DNA of 64,000 nucleotides, taken from UTCHB3 sp002050155 (GTDB taxonomy: Bacteria > Bacteroidota > Ignavibacteria > Ignavibacteriales > Ignavibacteriaceae). Below the pieces are notes generated by a model. That model was not told the origin of the DNA. It saw only the letters and a list, made by a program, of their open reading frames with translations, and did not search any database. The stretch lies in assembly GCA_030584105.1 (NCBI GenBank), contig CP129491.1, positions 620,001 to 684,000 of the forward strand. The letters are read 5' to 3'. This document shows positions 17,656 through 25,991 of this stretch, piece by piece (position 1 is the first letter of the stretch; each line of letters begins with the position of its first letter). Made by a program: the position numbers and the translations under genes.

Positions 17656-18807
17656 ATGCCGGTAATATTTCATCTTGATTTGGATACATTTTTTGTATCG
17701 GTAGAACGGATACTTGATCCCTCATTGAACGGCAAACCCGTAATAGTGGGCGGAAAGCCGGGTAGCAGAGGTGTGGTATCTTCATGTTCATACGAGACCA
17801 GAAAATTTGGTGTGCGCTCGGGTATGCCATCAACCCGCGCCTATAAACTCTGCCCGCAGGCGATATTTGTAAACTGCAGTTTTTCAGAATACAGCCGATA
17901 TTCTCATTTAGTAAAAAAAATACTTGAAAAATACCCCCCATTACTGGAGCAGGCTTCCGTTGACGAGTTTTACATGGATTTTACGGGAACGGAAAGGATT
18001 TACGGCAACTTCATGCTTCTTGCCGAGCGGATTTTGGATGAAATCCGGGATGAGTTAAAACTGCCCGCTTCAATTGGGATAGGAAGCAATAAAACCATAG
18101 CGAAAATTTGCTCAGATTTTAACAAACCGAAGGGCATCACATATATTCCACCCGGCAGCGAAAAAGATTTTCTGGCACCACTTCCGGTAGAAACGATGCC
18201 GGGTGTGGGGAAAGTTTTCGCCGGAGCGCTTCGTTCAAGAGGGATAGCAACAATCGGTGATATTGCCCGCTTACCCGCCGAGTATTTTGCTTCCGTTTTT
18301 GGTAAAGGGGGGCTTGATTTGTGGGAGAGAGCCAACGGAAAAGGGAGTGAAACACTTGTGCAGAATTGGGAAAGGAAGGGGATTTCGTGCGAGCGAACCT
18401 TTAACCGGGATATTTCATCTCTTCCGGAGATTGAATCGTACCTTTTTAATTTAGTCGGTAAAATCTGCCAACAGCTACGGGATGAAAACAAAATGGCGGG
18501 TAACATTCATATAAAATTGAGATATTCGGATTTTTCCACTATTACACGGGCTTGTCGTGTGCCCCCTACCGTGGATGACCGTTTTGTGTATGAAACCGCA
18601 CTTAATCTTCTTAGGAAAGGCTACACCCGCAGAGTGGGGGTTAGGCTTATAGGTATCGGGATGAGCAGCCTTGTTGAGTTCCACAGCCAGGATTCACTAT
18701 TTGAGACGAAAGAGGAAAAACGGGAAAAGATGATGTTTGCCGTGAATAAAATCAGGGATAAGTTCGGTTTTTCTGCAATTGAGCTTGGAGTCCGAACCCC
18801 TCCCTGA
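17656..18807 (+). CDS. dinB: DNA polymerase IV (Y-family translesion polymerase)
   Basis: A 383-residue Y-family polymerase for lesion bypass. The catalytic carboxylates are Asp8 (FHLDLDTFFVSVE) and Asp103/Glu104 (QASVDEFYMDF), the same numbering as E. coli DinB. The steric and fingers region SCSYETRKFGVRSGMP and the helix-hairpin-helix MPGVGKVF follow, with a little-finger domain to the C-terminus. No beta-clamp motif was obvious at the end. The start is ATG 17656; GTG at 17650 is an in-frame alternative. It follows DUF72 by 32 bp, and no separate LexA box is visible in front, so it likely rides on the lexA transcript. Confidence 0.94.
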   Translation: MPVIFHLDLDTFFVSVERILDPSLNGKPVIVGGKPGSRGVVSSCSYETRKFGVRSGMPSTRAYKLCPQAIFVNCSFSEYSRYSHLVKKILEKYPPLLEQASVDEFYMDFTGTERIYGNFMLLAERILDEIRDELKLPASIGIGSNKTIAKICSDFNKPKGITYIPPGSEKDFLAPLPVETMPGVGKVFAGALRSRGIATIGDIARLPAEYFASVFGKGGLDLWERANGKGSETLVQNWERKGISCERTFNRDISSLPEIESYLFNLVGKICQQLRDENKMAGNIHIKLRYSDFSTITRACRVPPTVDDRFVYETALNLLRKGYTRRVGVRLIGIGMSSLVEFHSQDSLFETKEEKREKMMFAVNKIRDKFGFSAIELGVRTPP

Positions 18808-18924
18808 TAAGTTTTAGTGATGAACCACTTAGCTATCCCGCGCTCAAAAATATTCTGCGATATTTTCTTTGAAATATAAAACAGAAATAAAATACCGCTC
18901 ACCATCCGCTCCTAAAAATTTTCC

Positions 18925-18970
18925 TTGACATTCTCTGAAAAATTTTGCATTTTACCATACAAATGTATGG
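18925..18970 (+). promoter_or_regulatory. Promoter element and second LexA-type operator before the DnaE2-like gene
   Basis: TTGACA at 18925-18930 precedes CCATACAAATGTATGG at 18955-18970, identical in all 16 bases to the lexA operator and followed by a matching tail (GGTA then TGTAAAAATT). The -10 is weaker than at lexA (CATTTT at 18948 with a 17-bp spacer). The operator ends 26 bp before the ATG at 18997. Strong support for coregulation by LexA. Confidence 0.83.
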
Positions 18971-18996
18971 TATTTTGTAAAAATTGATTCACAGAA

Positions 18997-20730
18997 ATGT
19001 TGCATGTACACAGTAACTACTCTCTTTTACAGGGAGCAGTATCGACGGATGATCTTATTGCGCGGGCTAAGAGCTTTGGGATGAAAGCTTTGGCGCTGAC
19101 CGACAGGAATGGTATGTACGGGCTGATACAATTCTACAAAAAAGCAACGGAAGCGGGGATTAAACCCCTCCTGGGGGCATACATAGACGAACCCGAAAGC
19201 AGTTTTGCAGACAGAAATTCAGGTGCCGGAAGTGTCGATTGGGAGGCATATATCGACAAGTTTGAAAGCGAGAAAAAGAGGAAAGAAGAGTATCAACCGG
19301 GAAACGGAGGAGAGTATCAACCGGGTGGCAGGGGAGTGTATGAAAGAGAATACATCCTTCTTCTGGCAGGCACGCGTGAGGGGTACTCGAACCTTTGCAG
19401 GATAATAACTGCGAGGAAGCTTAAAGAGAACTTCTCGCTTGAGGAGGTTTTACGGGGTGAACTTCGCGGGTTGTTTGTTATTTCCCCTTCTATCAGGCTT
19501 TTGAAGGCGGCGGGCAACAGAGGGAATGTTTTCGGTGAGCTGCCCATCACTTCCGCAACTAAAAAAACGGCGAGAGAAGTTTACAATTTTTGTCTCGAGA
19601 ACCGGTATAAATATCTGCCCACTTCACCTGTCTTTTTCCTGAACGAAGAAGACTACCTTCTCCACAAAATTGTAACTGCCATCAGATTGCGCAAGACGCT
19701 CGGAACCCTGCGGGAGGATGAAACCGAACCGAAGGCTTTTTATTTCAGGGAGTATGGTGAAATGTTGCGGGAGTGGAAGAGGGTGCCCGGTGCGGTGGAA
19801 AACCTCAATTTTGTGATCGACAACTGCAATGTTGACCCCGAAATGGGGAAAACCAAGTTCCCCGTCTTTCCCACTCCCGGAGGTGAACCATCTTTTTCGT
19901 ACCTTTGGAAACTTGCCTTTAAGGGGCTTGAGATGAGGTATCATGCAATCACGGAAAAGGCGATAAACCGGTTGCGATACGAGCTTGAAGTTATCAACGA
20001 GCTTGGGTTTTCCGATTACTTTTTGGTTGTGCGTGATATAGTTCGCGAAGCGAAACAGCGCGGTATGATGCTATTGGGGCGGGGCTCAGCCGCTAACAGC
20101 TTAGTTTCTTACTGTTTAGGGTTCACGGAAGTTGATCCGATTAAATATGACCTCTACTTTGAACGATTTTTGAACCGGGGGCGGAAAAGCCCGCCGGATG
20201 TTGATCTTGATTTCTCGTGGCGTGAAAGGGACGAGATAGTCAGGTATGTTTTTGAGAAATACGGATACGACAAAGTGGCGATGATTTCCACAATGGTTAC
20301 TTTCAGGGCAAGGTCAGCGTTTCGGGAGACCGCAAAAGTGTTCGGGGTGCCCGAGAGCGAAATTTCGCAGTACAGCAAATTTATACCATGGACGGATGCC
20401 CGTAACCTTCCCAATCTTTCAGCTATGTTCCCCGAGGCACGCTCGTTAAAATTTGAAGTGGAACCGTGGAAAAGCATTGTTTCGGCTGCAGTTCGTTTGG
20501 CTTCTTTTCCGAGGCACCTGAGCATTCACCCGGGTGGGATAGTGATTACGCCCGAGCCGATAACTGACTATGTGGCTTTGGAGTTTGCGAGCAACAAAGG
20601 GCTTGGGATAATTATCACGCAGCCCGATATGTATCCGATTGAAGATTTGGGGCTGATAAAAATTGATCTTCTTTCGCAACGCTCGCTCGGAGTTCTGCGC
20701 GAAACAATGGGGAAGGTTGCAAATGTATAG
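18997..20730 (+). CDS. DnaE2/ImuC-like polymerase III alpha, N-terminal half (PHP and palm)
   Basis: Error-prone C-family polymerase, first of two overlapping frames. It opens with the PHP domain (LHVHSNYSLLQGA; LTDRNGMYG, where the usual metal-binding His is Arg). The palm follows, and all three catalytic aspartates are here: Asp403 and Asp405 in PPDVDLDF and Asp557 in LIKIDLLSQR. The protein stops at residue 577, just past the third Asp. A PHP-domain loop carries two 8-residue repeats (EYQPGNGG, EYQPGGRG). It has its own LexA operator. The missing fingers and C-terminal domains are encoded by the next, 8-bp-overlapping gene, so the enzyme is either assembled from two chains or frameshifted. 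Confidence 0.88.
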   Translation: MLHVHSNYSLLQGAVSTDDLIARAKSFGMKALALTDRNGMYGLIQFYKKATEAGIKPLLGAYIDEPESSFADRNSGAGSVDWEAYIDKFESEKKRKEEYQPGNGGEYQPGGRGVYEREYILLLAGTREGYSNLCRIITARKLKENFSLEEVLRGELRGLFVISPSIRLLKAAGNRGNVFGELPITSATKKTAREVYNFCLENRYKYLPTSPVFFLNEEDYLLHKIVTAIRLRKTLGTLREDETEPKAFYFREYGEMLREWKRVPGAVENLNFVIDNCNVDPEMGKTKFPVFPTPGGEPSFSYLWKLAFKGLEMRYHAITEKAINRLRYELEVINELGFSDYFLVVRDIVREAKQRGMMLLGRGSAANSLVSYCLGFTEVDPIKYDLYFERFLNRGRKSPPDVDLDFSWRERDEIVRYVFEKYGYDKVAMISTMVTFRARSAFRETAKVFGVPESEISQYSKFIPWTDARNLPNLSAMFPEARSLKFEVEPWKSIVSAAVRLASFPRHLSIHPGGIVITPEPITDYVALEFASNKGLGIIITQPDMYPIEDLGLIKIDLLSQRSLGVLRETMGKVANV

Positions 20731-22546
20731 CCCTGAAGAAGCGAAAAGTCAGGCAGCGCTCAGCCCTGAAATAGTGCTGCAGAAAACAAAATGGAACCCA
20801 AAAGCAACAAAATCGTCACCCGCGAAAGATTTCGCAACAATAAAAGAGCAGCCCGCAGAAGATTTTGAAAACGGGAAGGATCAGCCCGTATTTGACATGT
20901 CAAACTACCGTTTGCCGGGGCAGATCGGCGGAAGAGTACTTTCGTTGCACCGCCCGATACCGAGGAGGGGTGCGGGGGTTGAGTTCGACATTTTCGACTA
21001 CGATTTTCTCTTTGCAGACCCCAAAACCGTTGACACAATTAAGAGGGGGAAGACAATCGGCTGCTTTTATATCGAGTCGCCGGGGATGCGCTCGCTTCTC
21101 ACCCGGTTGAATGTTGATACTTTTGAGTTACTCACTGCGGCAAGTTCGGTCATCCGCCCCGGCGTGGCAGAAAGCGGCATGATGCAGGAGTTCATTGCAA
21201 GGCACCACAACCCAAAACGCCGGAAGTATCTGATACCTGAGATGGAAAAAATTCTGGGGGAGACCTACGGTGTGATGATCTATCAGGAAGATGTGATTAA
21301 GGTAGCGCACCACATTGCGGGGCTTTCGCTCGAGGAAGCCGATCTTTTGCGCCGTGCGATGAGCGGCAAACTGCGCAGCAAAACCGCCATGGAGAGGATC
21401 GAAGGGCGCTTTTTCGAATCGTGCTTGCTCAAAGGTTTGAAACCATTGGTAGCGCGCGAGTTGTGGCGTCAGATAAAATCGTTTGCGGGTTATTCGTTCT
21501 GCAAGGCACACAGCGCTTCGTTTGCTCTGCTTTCTTACCAGGTGGCTTACCTGAAGACGCACTATCCGGCAGAGTTCATCTCGAGCGTGCTCAGCAACGG
21601 CGGGGGCTACTATTCGGCTGCCGTTTACATTCAGGAAGCTCGCCGCATGGGGCTTAAGATACTTCTGCCGTGCGTGAACAACAGCCTTTATGAATATACA
21701 GGAAGTGGCGGTGAAGTAAGAGTTGGGCTGCAGGCAGTGGGGAGCCTGAAAAAAGCAACCGCAGAAGTTCTGATTGAAGAACGAAAAAGAAACGGCGGCT
21801 ACACTTCGCTTAAAGATTTTTTGGTGAGAACACACACAGGGTTCGAGGATACGGCTAAACTGATAAAATGCGGAGCGATGGATTGTTTCGGCGTTGGGCG
21901 GCCCGATCTGCTGAGGCAGTTGGATGTTTATGTGAAGCACAGGCGAATACTTGATGTGCTGCAGGAAAGCCTTTTTGCCGACGAGGAAATTGAACTGGAG
22001 GGGAAAGTGCTAACGGGGCAGGATTATTCCGTTGAAGAAAAATGCTTGGCGGAGCTGGAAGCGTTTGACTATATGGTGACGCGCCACCCCCTTAATTTTT
22101 ATGAGGGGTGGATAAACGACCCGACTGTGAGCAGGGCGGTAGATATACCAAAACTGCAGGGAAAAACCGTGAAGTTGATCGGGTGGTTCATGGCGGCGAA
22201 GAGAATAAAAACGAAAAACGGAAAAATAATGAAATTTCTTTCGTTGGAAGACCTTACGGATACATTTGAAGCGGTGTTGTTCCCCGAAACTTACGAGAAA
22301 TTTGCCGAGAAGACGCTCTCGTACGGTCCTTTTTTGATCGAGGGGAGGATTGATGCGCTCAACGGCAACAACCTTATTGTCAGCAAGCTTGATGTGCTTC
22401 CCGGTGCTTTTGCGCATGAACAGCCGAGAAACCTTGCACTGCCGGAAAACAACTATAACGGCGAGAATGAAAAGGTGTCCGAAGAAGAGGCTTTCTCTGT
22501 TTTGAGTTTGGACACGGAAAAACTTGTTACTGCTTATGCCGGTTGA
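20723..22546 (+). CDS. DnaE2/ImuC-like polymerase III alpha, C-terminal half (fingers, HhH, OB)
   Basis: Second frame of the split polymerase, 607 residues from ATG 20723. Its ATG overlaps the first gene's stop (ATGTATAG) and has GGGAAGG 7 bases upstream, a plausible restart signal. About 90 low-complexity residues come first. The conserved alpha-subunit sequence then resumes at FADPKTVDTIKRG and GCFYIESPGMRSLL, continues through YQEDVIKVAHHIAG and FAGYSFCKAHSASFALLSYQ, and ends in an OB-fold (SLEDLTDTFEAVLFPETYE). The junction thus lies in a linker between palm and fingers. There is no intein sequence at either end. An artificial frameshift remains possible; reading frames differ by +1. Confidence 0.86.
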   Translation: MYSPEEAKSQAALSPEIVLQKTKWNPKATKSSPAKDFATIKEQPAEDFENGKDQPVFDMSNYRLPGQIGGRVLSLHRPIPRRGAGVEFDIFDYDFLFADPKTVDTIKRGKTIGCFYIESPGMRSLLTRLNVDTFELLTAASSVIRPGVAESGMMQEFIARHHNPKRRKYLIPEMEKILGETYGVMIYQEDVIKVAHHIAGLSLEEADLLRRAMSGKLRSKTAMERIEGRFFESCLLKGLKPLVARELWRQIKSFAGYSFCKAHSASFALLSYQVAYLKTHYPAEFISSVLSNGGGYYSAAVYIQEARRMGLKILLPCVNNSLYEYTGSGGEVRVGLQAVGSLKKATAEVLIEERKRNGGYTSLKDFLVRTHTGFEDTAKLIKCGAMDCFGVGRPDLLRQLDVYVKHRRILDVLQESLFADEEIELEGKVLTGQDYSVEEKCLAELEAFDYMVTRHPLNFYEGWINDPTVSRAVDIPKLQGKTVKLIGWFMAAKRIKTKNGKIMKFLSLEDLTDTFEAVLFPETYEKFAEKTLSYGPFLIEGRIDALNGNNLIVSKLDVLPGAFAHEQPRNLALPENNYNGENEKVSEEEAFSVLSLDTEKLVTAYAG

Positions 22547-22590
22547 CGGTGTAAGGATGTATCCTTAAGTCCTCAGTTTTTCAATAACAT

Positions 22591-22767
22591 TGCCCGATAC
22601 GCCTGTTGATTGAAGTGTGGGCGAAGCCCGGTGCAAGCCAAACTCGCTGCGATGTTGCTGCCCGATAGACCTGTAAGTGGCTGTAAGTGATTGTAAGTGG
22701 CTGTAAGTGATTGTAAGTGGCTGTAAGTGATTGTAAGTGGCTGTAAGTGATTGTAAGTGATTGTAAG
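22591..22767. repeat. Decamer tandem array and nearby direct repeat after the split polymerase
   Basis: The 282-bp spacer 22547-22828 contains ten 10-bp units from 22671 to 22767, alternating CTGTAAGTGG/CTGTAAGTGA/TTGTAAGTGG, the last one diverged. Just before it, TGCCCGATACGCCTGT at 22591-22606 recurs as TGCCCGATAGACCTGT at 22659-22674, running into the first decamer. A compact palindrome, AAGGAT-GT-ATCCTT, is at 22556-22569. There is no spacer/repeat alternation of the CRISPR kind. Confidence 0.85.
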
Positions 22768-22828
22768 AGTGAAAACCGGTGTATTTGTTAAGTTTGAAGT
22801 GTAAAAATTGAAAATTGTGAAGAAAAAA

Positions 22829-24199
22829 ATGGAAAATTTAACGGATACACACGCACATTTATTTTACCCTGACTATGCCGAAGAAATTGATGAAGTTATA
22901 GAAAGAGCGGTAGCAGCGGGAGTTGAGTCTATAATTGTTCCGGCTACCGACCTTGAAAGCGCAAAAAAAGTTGTTGAACTGACCAAAAAGTATGATATAA
23001 TTTACGGAGCTGTTGGTGTTCACCCTTTAGACAGTAAAGAGTGGGAAAAAAAGTGGCGATCTGTTCTTGAAAAGATCGCTCTGAAGAATAAAAAAATAGT
23101 GGCAATAGGGGAAATAGGTTTGGATTACTATTACGATTATTCACCAAAAGAGAAGCAAATAGAAGCATTCCGTGAGCAGTTGGAGTTGGCAATAGAACTT
23201 AAGCTGCCGGTTATTGTGCATAATCGGGACTCGGATGACGATATGATGGATGTAATCAGGGAATACACACCGCAAGGTTTAAGAGCACATTTTCATTGTT
23301 TTAATGCCTCGCTCGAGCATGCGCTTGAATATGTAAGGATGGGGCACATGATTTCTTTCACGGGCAACCTGACATTCAAAAAAGCGGATGAGTTGCGAAG
23401 AATTGCAGCTGCAATTCACCCTGAGCATCTGTTACTGGAAACAGATTCGCCCTACATGACCCCCGTACCCAACCGTGGTAAAAGGAATGAACCCGCAAAT
23501 GTGCAATATATTGCGGGAGAGTTGGCAAGACAGCACAATTTAACTCCCGGAGATATAGCCAGAATAACAAAACTTAACGCACGGTTGTTTTATGGTGTCG
23601 GCGAGATACCCCCTGTTTCGATTGTTTACCCGATTGGTTCGGCTTTGTATGTTAATGTTACAAACCGTTGCAACGCAGATTGTATATTTTGCAGCAGACA
23701 AGATGCACCTTTTATAGCGGGTTACAACTTAGGAATGGAAAAAAGGGAAGAGCCGACGGCACTTCAATATTTGCAACAAATCGGTGACCCAACCCGTTAT
23801 TCGGAGATTGTTTTTTGCGGTTACGGCGAGCCAACAATCCGTTGGGAGGTGGTGAAACAAATCGCCCGGCGGGTGAAAGAACTTGGCGGAAAAACCAGAA
23901 TGAACACCAACGGGCACGGTAATGTGATTAACCACAAAGATATTACACCAGAGATGGCAGGAGTGATCGATTCACTTTCGGTCAGCCTGAACGCTGTTGA
24001 TTCAAAAACTTATGCAAATCTGATGGGAGTTGATGAAAATATGTATTATGAAATGCTTGATTTTACAAAAAAAGCAAAAGAATTTGTACCGAATGTTGTG
24101 CTGTCGGTAGTTTCATTACCTGAGATAGATACGGAAAAAGCCCGCCGGATTGCAGAAGTTGAAATTGGTGTTGCTTTCCGTGAACGGGCTTTCTTTTAA
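22829..24199 (+). CDS. TatD-family metal-dependent hydrolase fused to a radical SAM domain
   Basis: A 456-residue fusion. Residues 1 to about 255 are a TatD-type DNase/amidohydrolase barrel: TDTHAHLF (His8, His10), AIGEIGLDYYYD, LPVIVHNRDSD and LLLETDSPYMTP. The C-terminal half is a radical SAM domain with the CX3CX2C cluster motif at Cys281, Cys285 and Cys288 (NRCNADCIFCSR), the GYGEPTIRW strand and NTNGHGN. This matches a described TatD-linked radical SAM family whose product is not known. I chose ATG 22829 (conserved start, GAAG upstream); the frame opens with TTG at 22808. The last codons contain an inverted repeat AAAGCCCG/CGGGCTTT at 24137-24192 followed by T-rich sequence. Confidence 0.9.
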   Translation: MENLTDTHAHLFYPDYAEEIDEVIERAVAAGVESIIVPATDLESAKKVVELTKKYDIIYGAVGVHPLDSKEWEKKWRSVLEKIALKNKKIVAIGEIGLDYYYDYSPKEKQIEAFREQLELAIELKLPVIVHNRDSDDDMMDVIREYTPQGLRAHFHCFNASLEHALEYVRMGHMISFTGNLTFKKADELRRIAAAIHPEHLLLETDSPYMTPVPNRGKRNEPANVQYIAGELARQHNLTPGDIARITKLNARLFYGVGEIPPVSIVYPIGSALYVNVTNRCNADCIFCSRQDAPFIAGYNLGMEKREEPTALQYLQQIGDPTRYSEIVFCGYGEPTIRWEVVKQIARRVKELGGKTRMNTNGHGNVINHKDITPEMAGVIDSLSVSLNAVDSKTYANLMGVDENMYYEMLDFTKKAKEFVPNVVLSVVSLPEIDTEKARRIAEVEIGVAFRERAFF

Positions 24200-24261
24200 T
24201 CGTTAAACTTTTAGCTGAGATTTTCAGTCAGTTACAGAGCGGTTAACCGCCCGGGCATTGA

Positions 24262-24972
24262 CTATTCAGGCATCTCGAAATAGTCGTCATCAAACTTAGT
24301 ATTAAACTCAATTGAATCATATTTCATAGAATAGATTACATTTCCGTCAACTTTAGCATCAATCGAGAAGGCGTATTTCATGCCATCAACCGCGCGAAAA
24401 TCTGAAGGGTATAGATTAATAGTCATTGGTCCCTGAGGTGTTGAACCAGTTGAAGTTTGCATAATCGTTAAGAAAGATTCGGTATCGATATATATTTTAA
24501 ACTCGTTGCCTTCTTCACTTTTCAAAAAAACTGTATAACAGTCAATATCTTCAATTTTCTCGTTAGGTAAAAGTTCAGCAGAATATCCTTTTTCTTTCCA
24601 GTTCCATAGGGCACCGTCGATATCAGCCTGCACTTTCAGACTCGCTACCTGATCTTCGGAAGCAGGTTGTGGGGTATCATCTCCGGCAAGGGGGTTAACA
24701 GACCAGCCCTGTTTGCCGTCGAAAGCCTGAATAATTGATAGACCCTGAAAAATGATATCGAGACGAAATTTCAGGGGTCGCTCCTGGCACATTTTAAAAG
24801 GGAATTGTTGCCCTGCCTGATATAATTTTCCTTTGATCGTCAGGGAGTTTTGGGTGGTAATTTTTTCCTGATTTATTGCCTCAAAGTGTTTAGCCAACAC
24901 TTCATCCAGACTTTGTGAAAAAACTCCAAGCGGGAAAAGTGCCAAAAACAGCGTAAAAACTAAATTTTTCAT
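24262..24972 (-). CDS. LolA-like exported outer-membrane lipoprotein-sorting-type protein
   Basis: A 236-residue exported protein with the LolA/LppX beta-fold pattern. The signal peptide is MKNLVFTLFLALFPLGVFSQ; the mature part has alternating strands such as LTIKGKLYQAGQ, RPLKFRLDIIFQGLSIIQAFDG, DCYTVFLKSEEGNEFKIYID and the closing DGMKYAFSIDAKVDG (given in parts). It probably shuttles or binds a hydrophobic ligand in the periplasm; the ligand is unknown. I chose ATG 24972 because GGAG lies 7 bases upstream and the signal peptide begins there; an earlier ATG at 25020 gives an unlikely leader. It is divergent from the next exported gene across 224 bp. Confidence 0.75.
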   Translation of the reverse strand: MKNLVFTLFLALFPLGVFSQSLDEVLAKHFEAINQEKITTQNSLTIKGKLYQAGQQFPFKMCQERPLKFRLDIIFQGLSIIQAFDGKQGWSVNPLAGDDTPQPASEDQVASLKVQADIDGALWNWKEKGYSAELLPNEKIEDIDCYTVFLKSEEGNEFKIYIDTESFLTIMQTSTGSTPQGPMTINLYPSDFRAVDGMKYAFSIDAKVDGNVIYSMKYDSIEFNTKFDDDYFEMPE

Positions 24973-25196
24973 TTGAACTCCAAATTTTTTCATCAAAATA
25001 TTCGTATTGGCAGAAACCATTTAGCCCATTAAATGGTAAAAACATCGGTGCAATTTAGTGTACGCACTCGTTACATCAAATTAAATATTTTTAATTGAAC
25101 TGAAAAATAAAAAATTTTGTTAAATTACAGTTTCGTTTTTTTTATTAGACACAAAATTTCTAAATTCATTTTACTCAAAACAGAAGGATTCCCCTT

Positions 25197-25883
25197 ATGA
25201 ACAGGTTTTTAACCCCACTTTTTTTTCTTTTTATTTTTGCAGCAGGTGCTTTTTCGGTATCGGCACAAAACTTTGAAGGTAAAATAACTCTTAATATTTA
25301 TAATGAAGACAGTGGTGAATCTGGAGAAGCTGATTACTACATTTCAGGCGATAAATTTGCACTTACAACAAAGAATGAAGAGCATTCGGTCGATATTGTG
25401 CTGAAAGAGAATTCGATGTTTATAGTTTTACACCAAATGAAAATGTATATGAAAGTTCCGTTTAATGAGTTCGGAAACGACTCTGATGAGCCTAACTCCT
25501 CAGATAAAAGTGAAGATTTAAAGGGAAAATTCGTTAAAACCGGTAATACAAAGGTAATTAACGGTTATACCTGCGATGAATATAAGATAACTTCTGAAGA
25601 GGGTAAAGATGTGATTGCATGGATGACAAAAGAATTGGGCGGTTTTTTTCTGTTTCATTTAGACAGTCAGGTTAACAGCCCATTTGGTGATATTGGAAGG
25701 CTCTCTGATCTTGCGGGATACTTCCCGATAAGATTATCAACTTTTGAAGACGGAGAAGAGAAGGTGTTATTGGAAGTTACGGATGTGCATCAGGGAAAGG
25801 TGGACCCTAAAATATTTGAAATTCCATCCGACTATAAAGAGTTGCAGCAGGGGCTTTTCAAAGATTCTGATGATGACGAATAA
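25197..25883 (+). CDS. Exported DUF4412-like protein
   Basis: A 228-residue secreted protein with a signal peptide (ends SVSAQ) and a beta-rich body. It resembles DUF4412 domains: FEGKITLNIY at the start, a metal-bound-like block DIVLKENSMFIVLHQMKMY, and GYTCDEYKITSEEGKDVIAWMTKELG in the centre (given in part). Function unknown. Its acidic C-terminus (FKDSDDDE) is encoded by a sequence that is repeated 70 bp downstream. AAGGA precedes the ATG. It sits 108 bp before pyrophosphatase. Confidence 0.8.
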   Translation: MNRFLTPLFFLFIFAAGAFSVSAQNFEGKITLNIYNEDSGESGEADYYISGDKFALTTKNEEHSVDIVLKENSMFIVLHQMKMYMKVPFNEFGNDSDEPNSSDKSEDLKGKFVKTGNTKVINGYTCDEYKITSEEGKDVIAWMTKELGGFFLFHLDSQVNSPFGDIGRLSDLAGYFPIRLSTFEDGEEKVLLEVTDVHQGKVDPKIFEIPSDYKELQQGLFKDSDDDE

Positions 25884-25955
25884 TCCCGCGCACAACCGTT
25901 AATTTGGTGTTCCGGGCTGATTATTCAATGATTTTGTCAATGACGACGAATAATC
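25870..25955. repeat. Gene 3' end of the DUF4412-like gene copied downstream
   Basis: ATGATGACGAATAATC at 25870-25885 contains the last codons and stop of the DUF4412-like gene; ATGACGACGAATAATC at 25940-25955 is a copy with one mismatch, 70 bp downstream in the spacer. The copy is not in a translated frame I can support. Confidence 0.6.
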
Positions 25956-25991
25956 GACTTTTCTTCTAAAGTTTAATAAAGATTTATTTAA

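Noticed and set aside
20663..20722. Upstream extension of the second polymerase frame
   Set aside because: The extension overlaps conserved palm sequence of the first frame in another phase and encodes nothing alignable; ATG 20723 is the natural start.
20700..20760. Split intein in the polymerase, as in cyanobacterial DnaE
   Set aside because: No Cys/Ser-initiated intein blocks at either side; the break is in a plain linker.
22671..22767. Possible CRISPR array
   Set aside because: Units are contiguous 10-mers with no unique spacers and no cas gene nearby.
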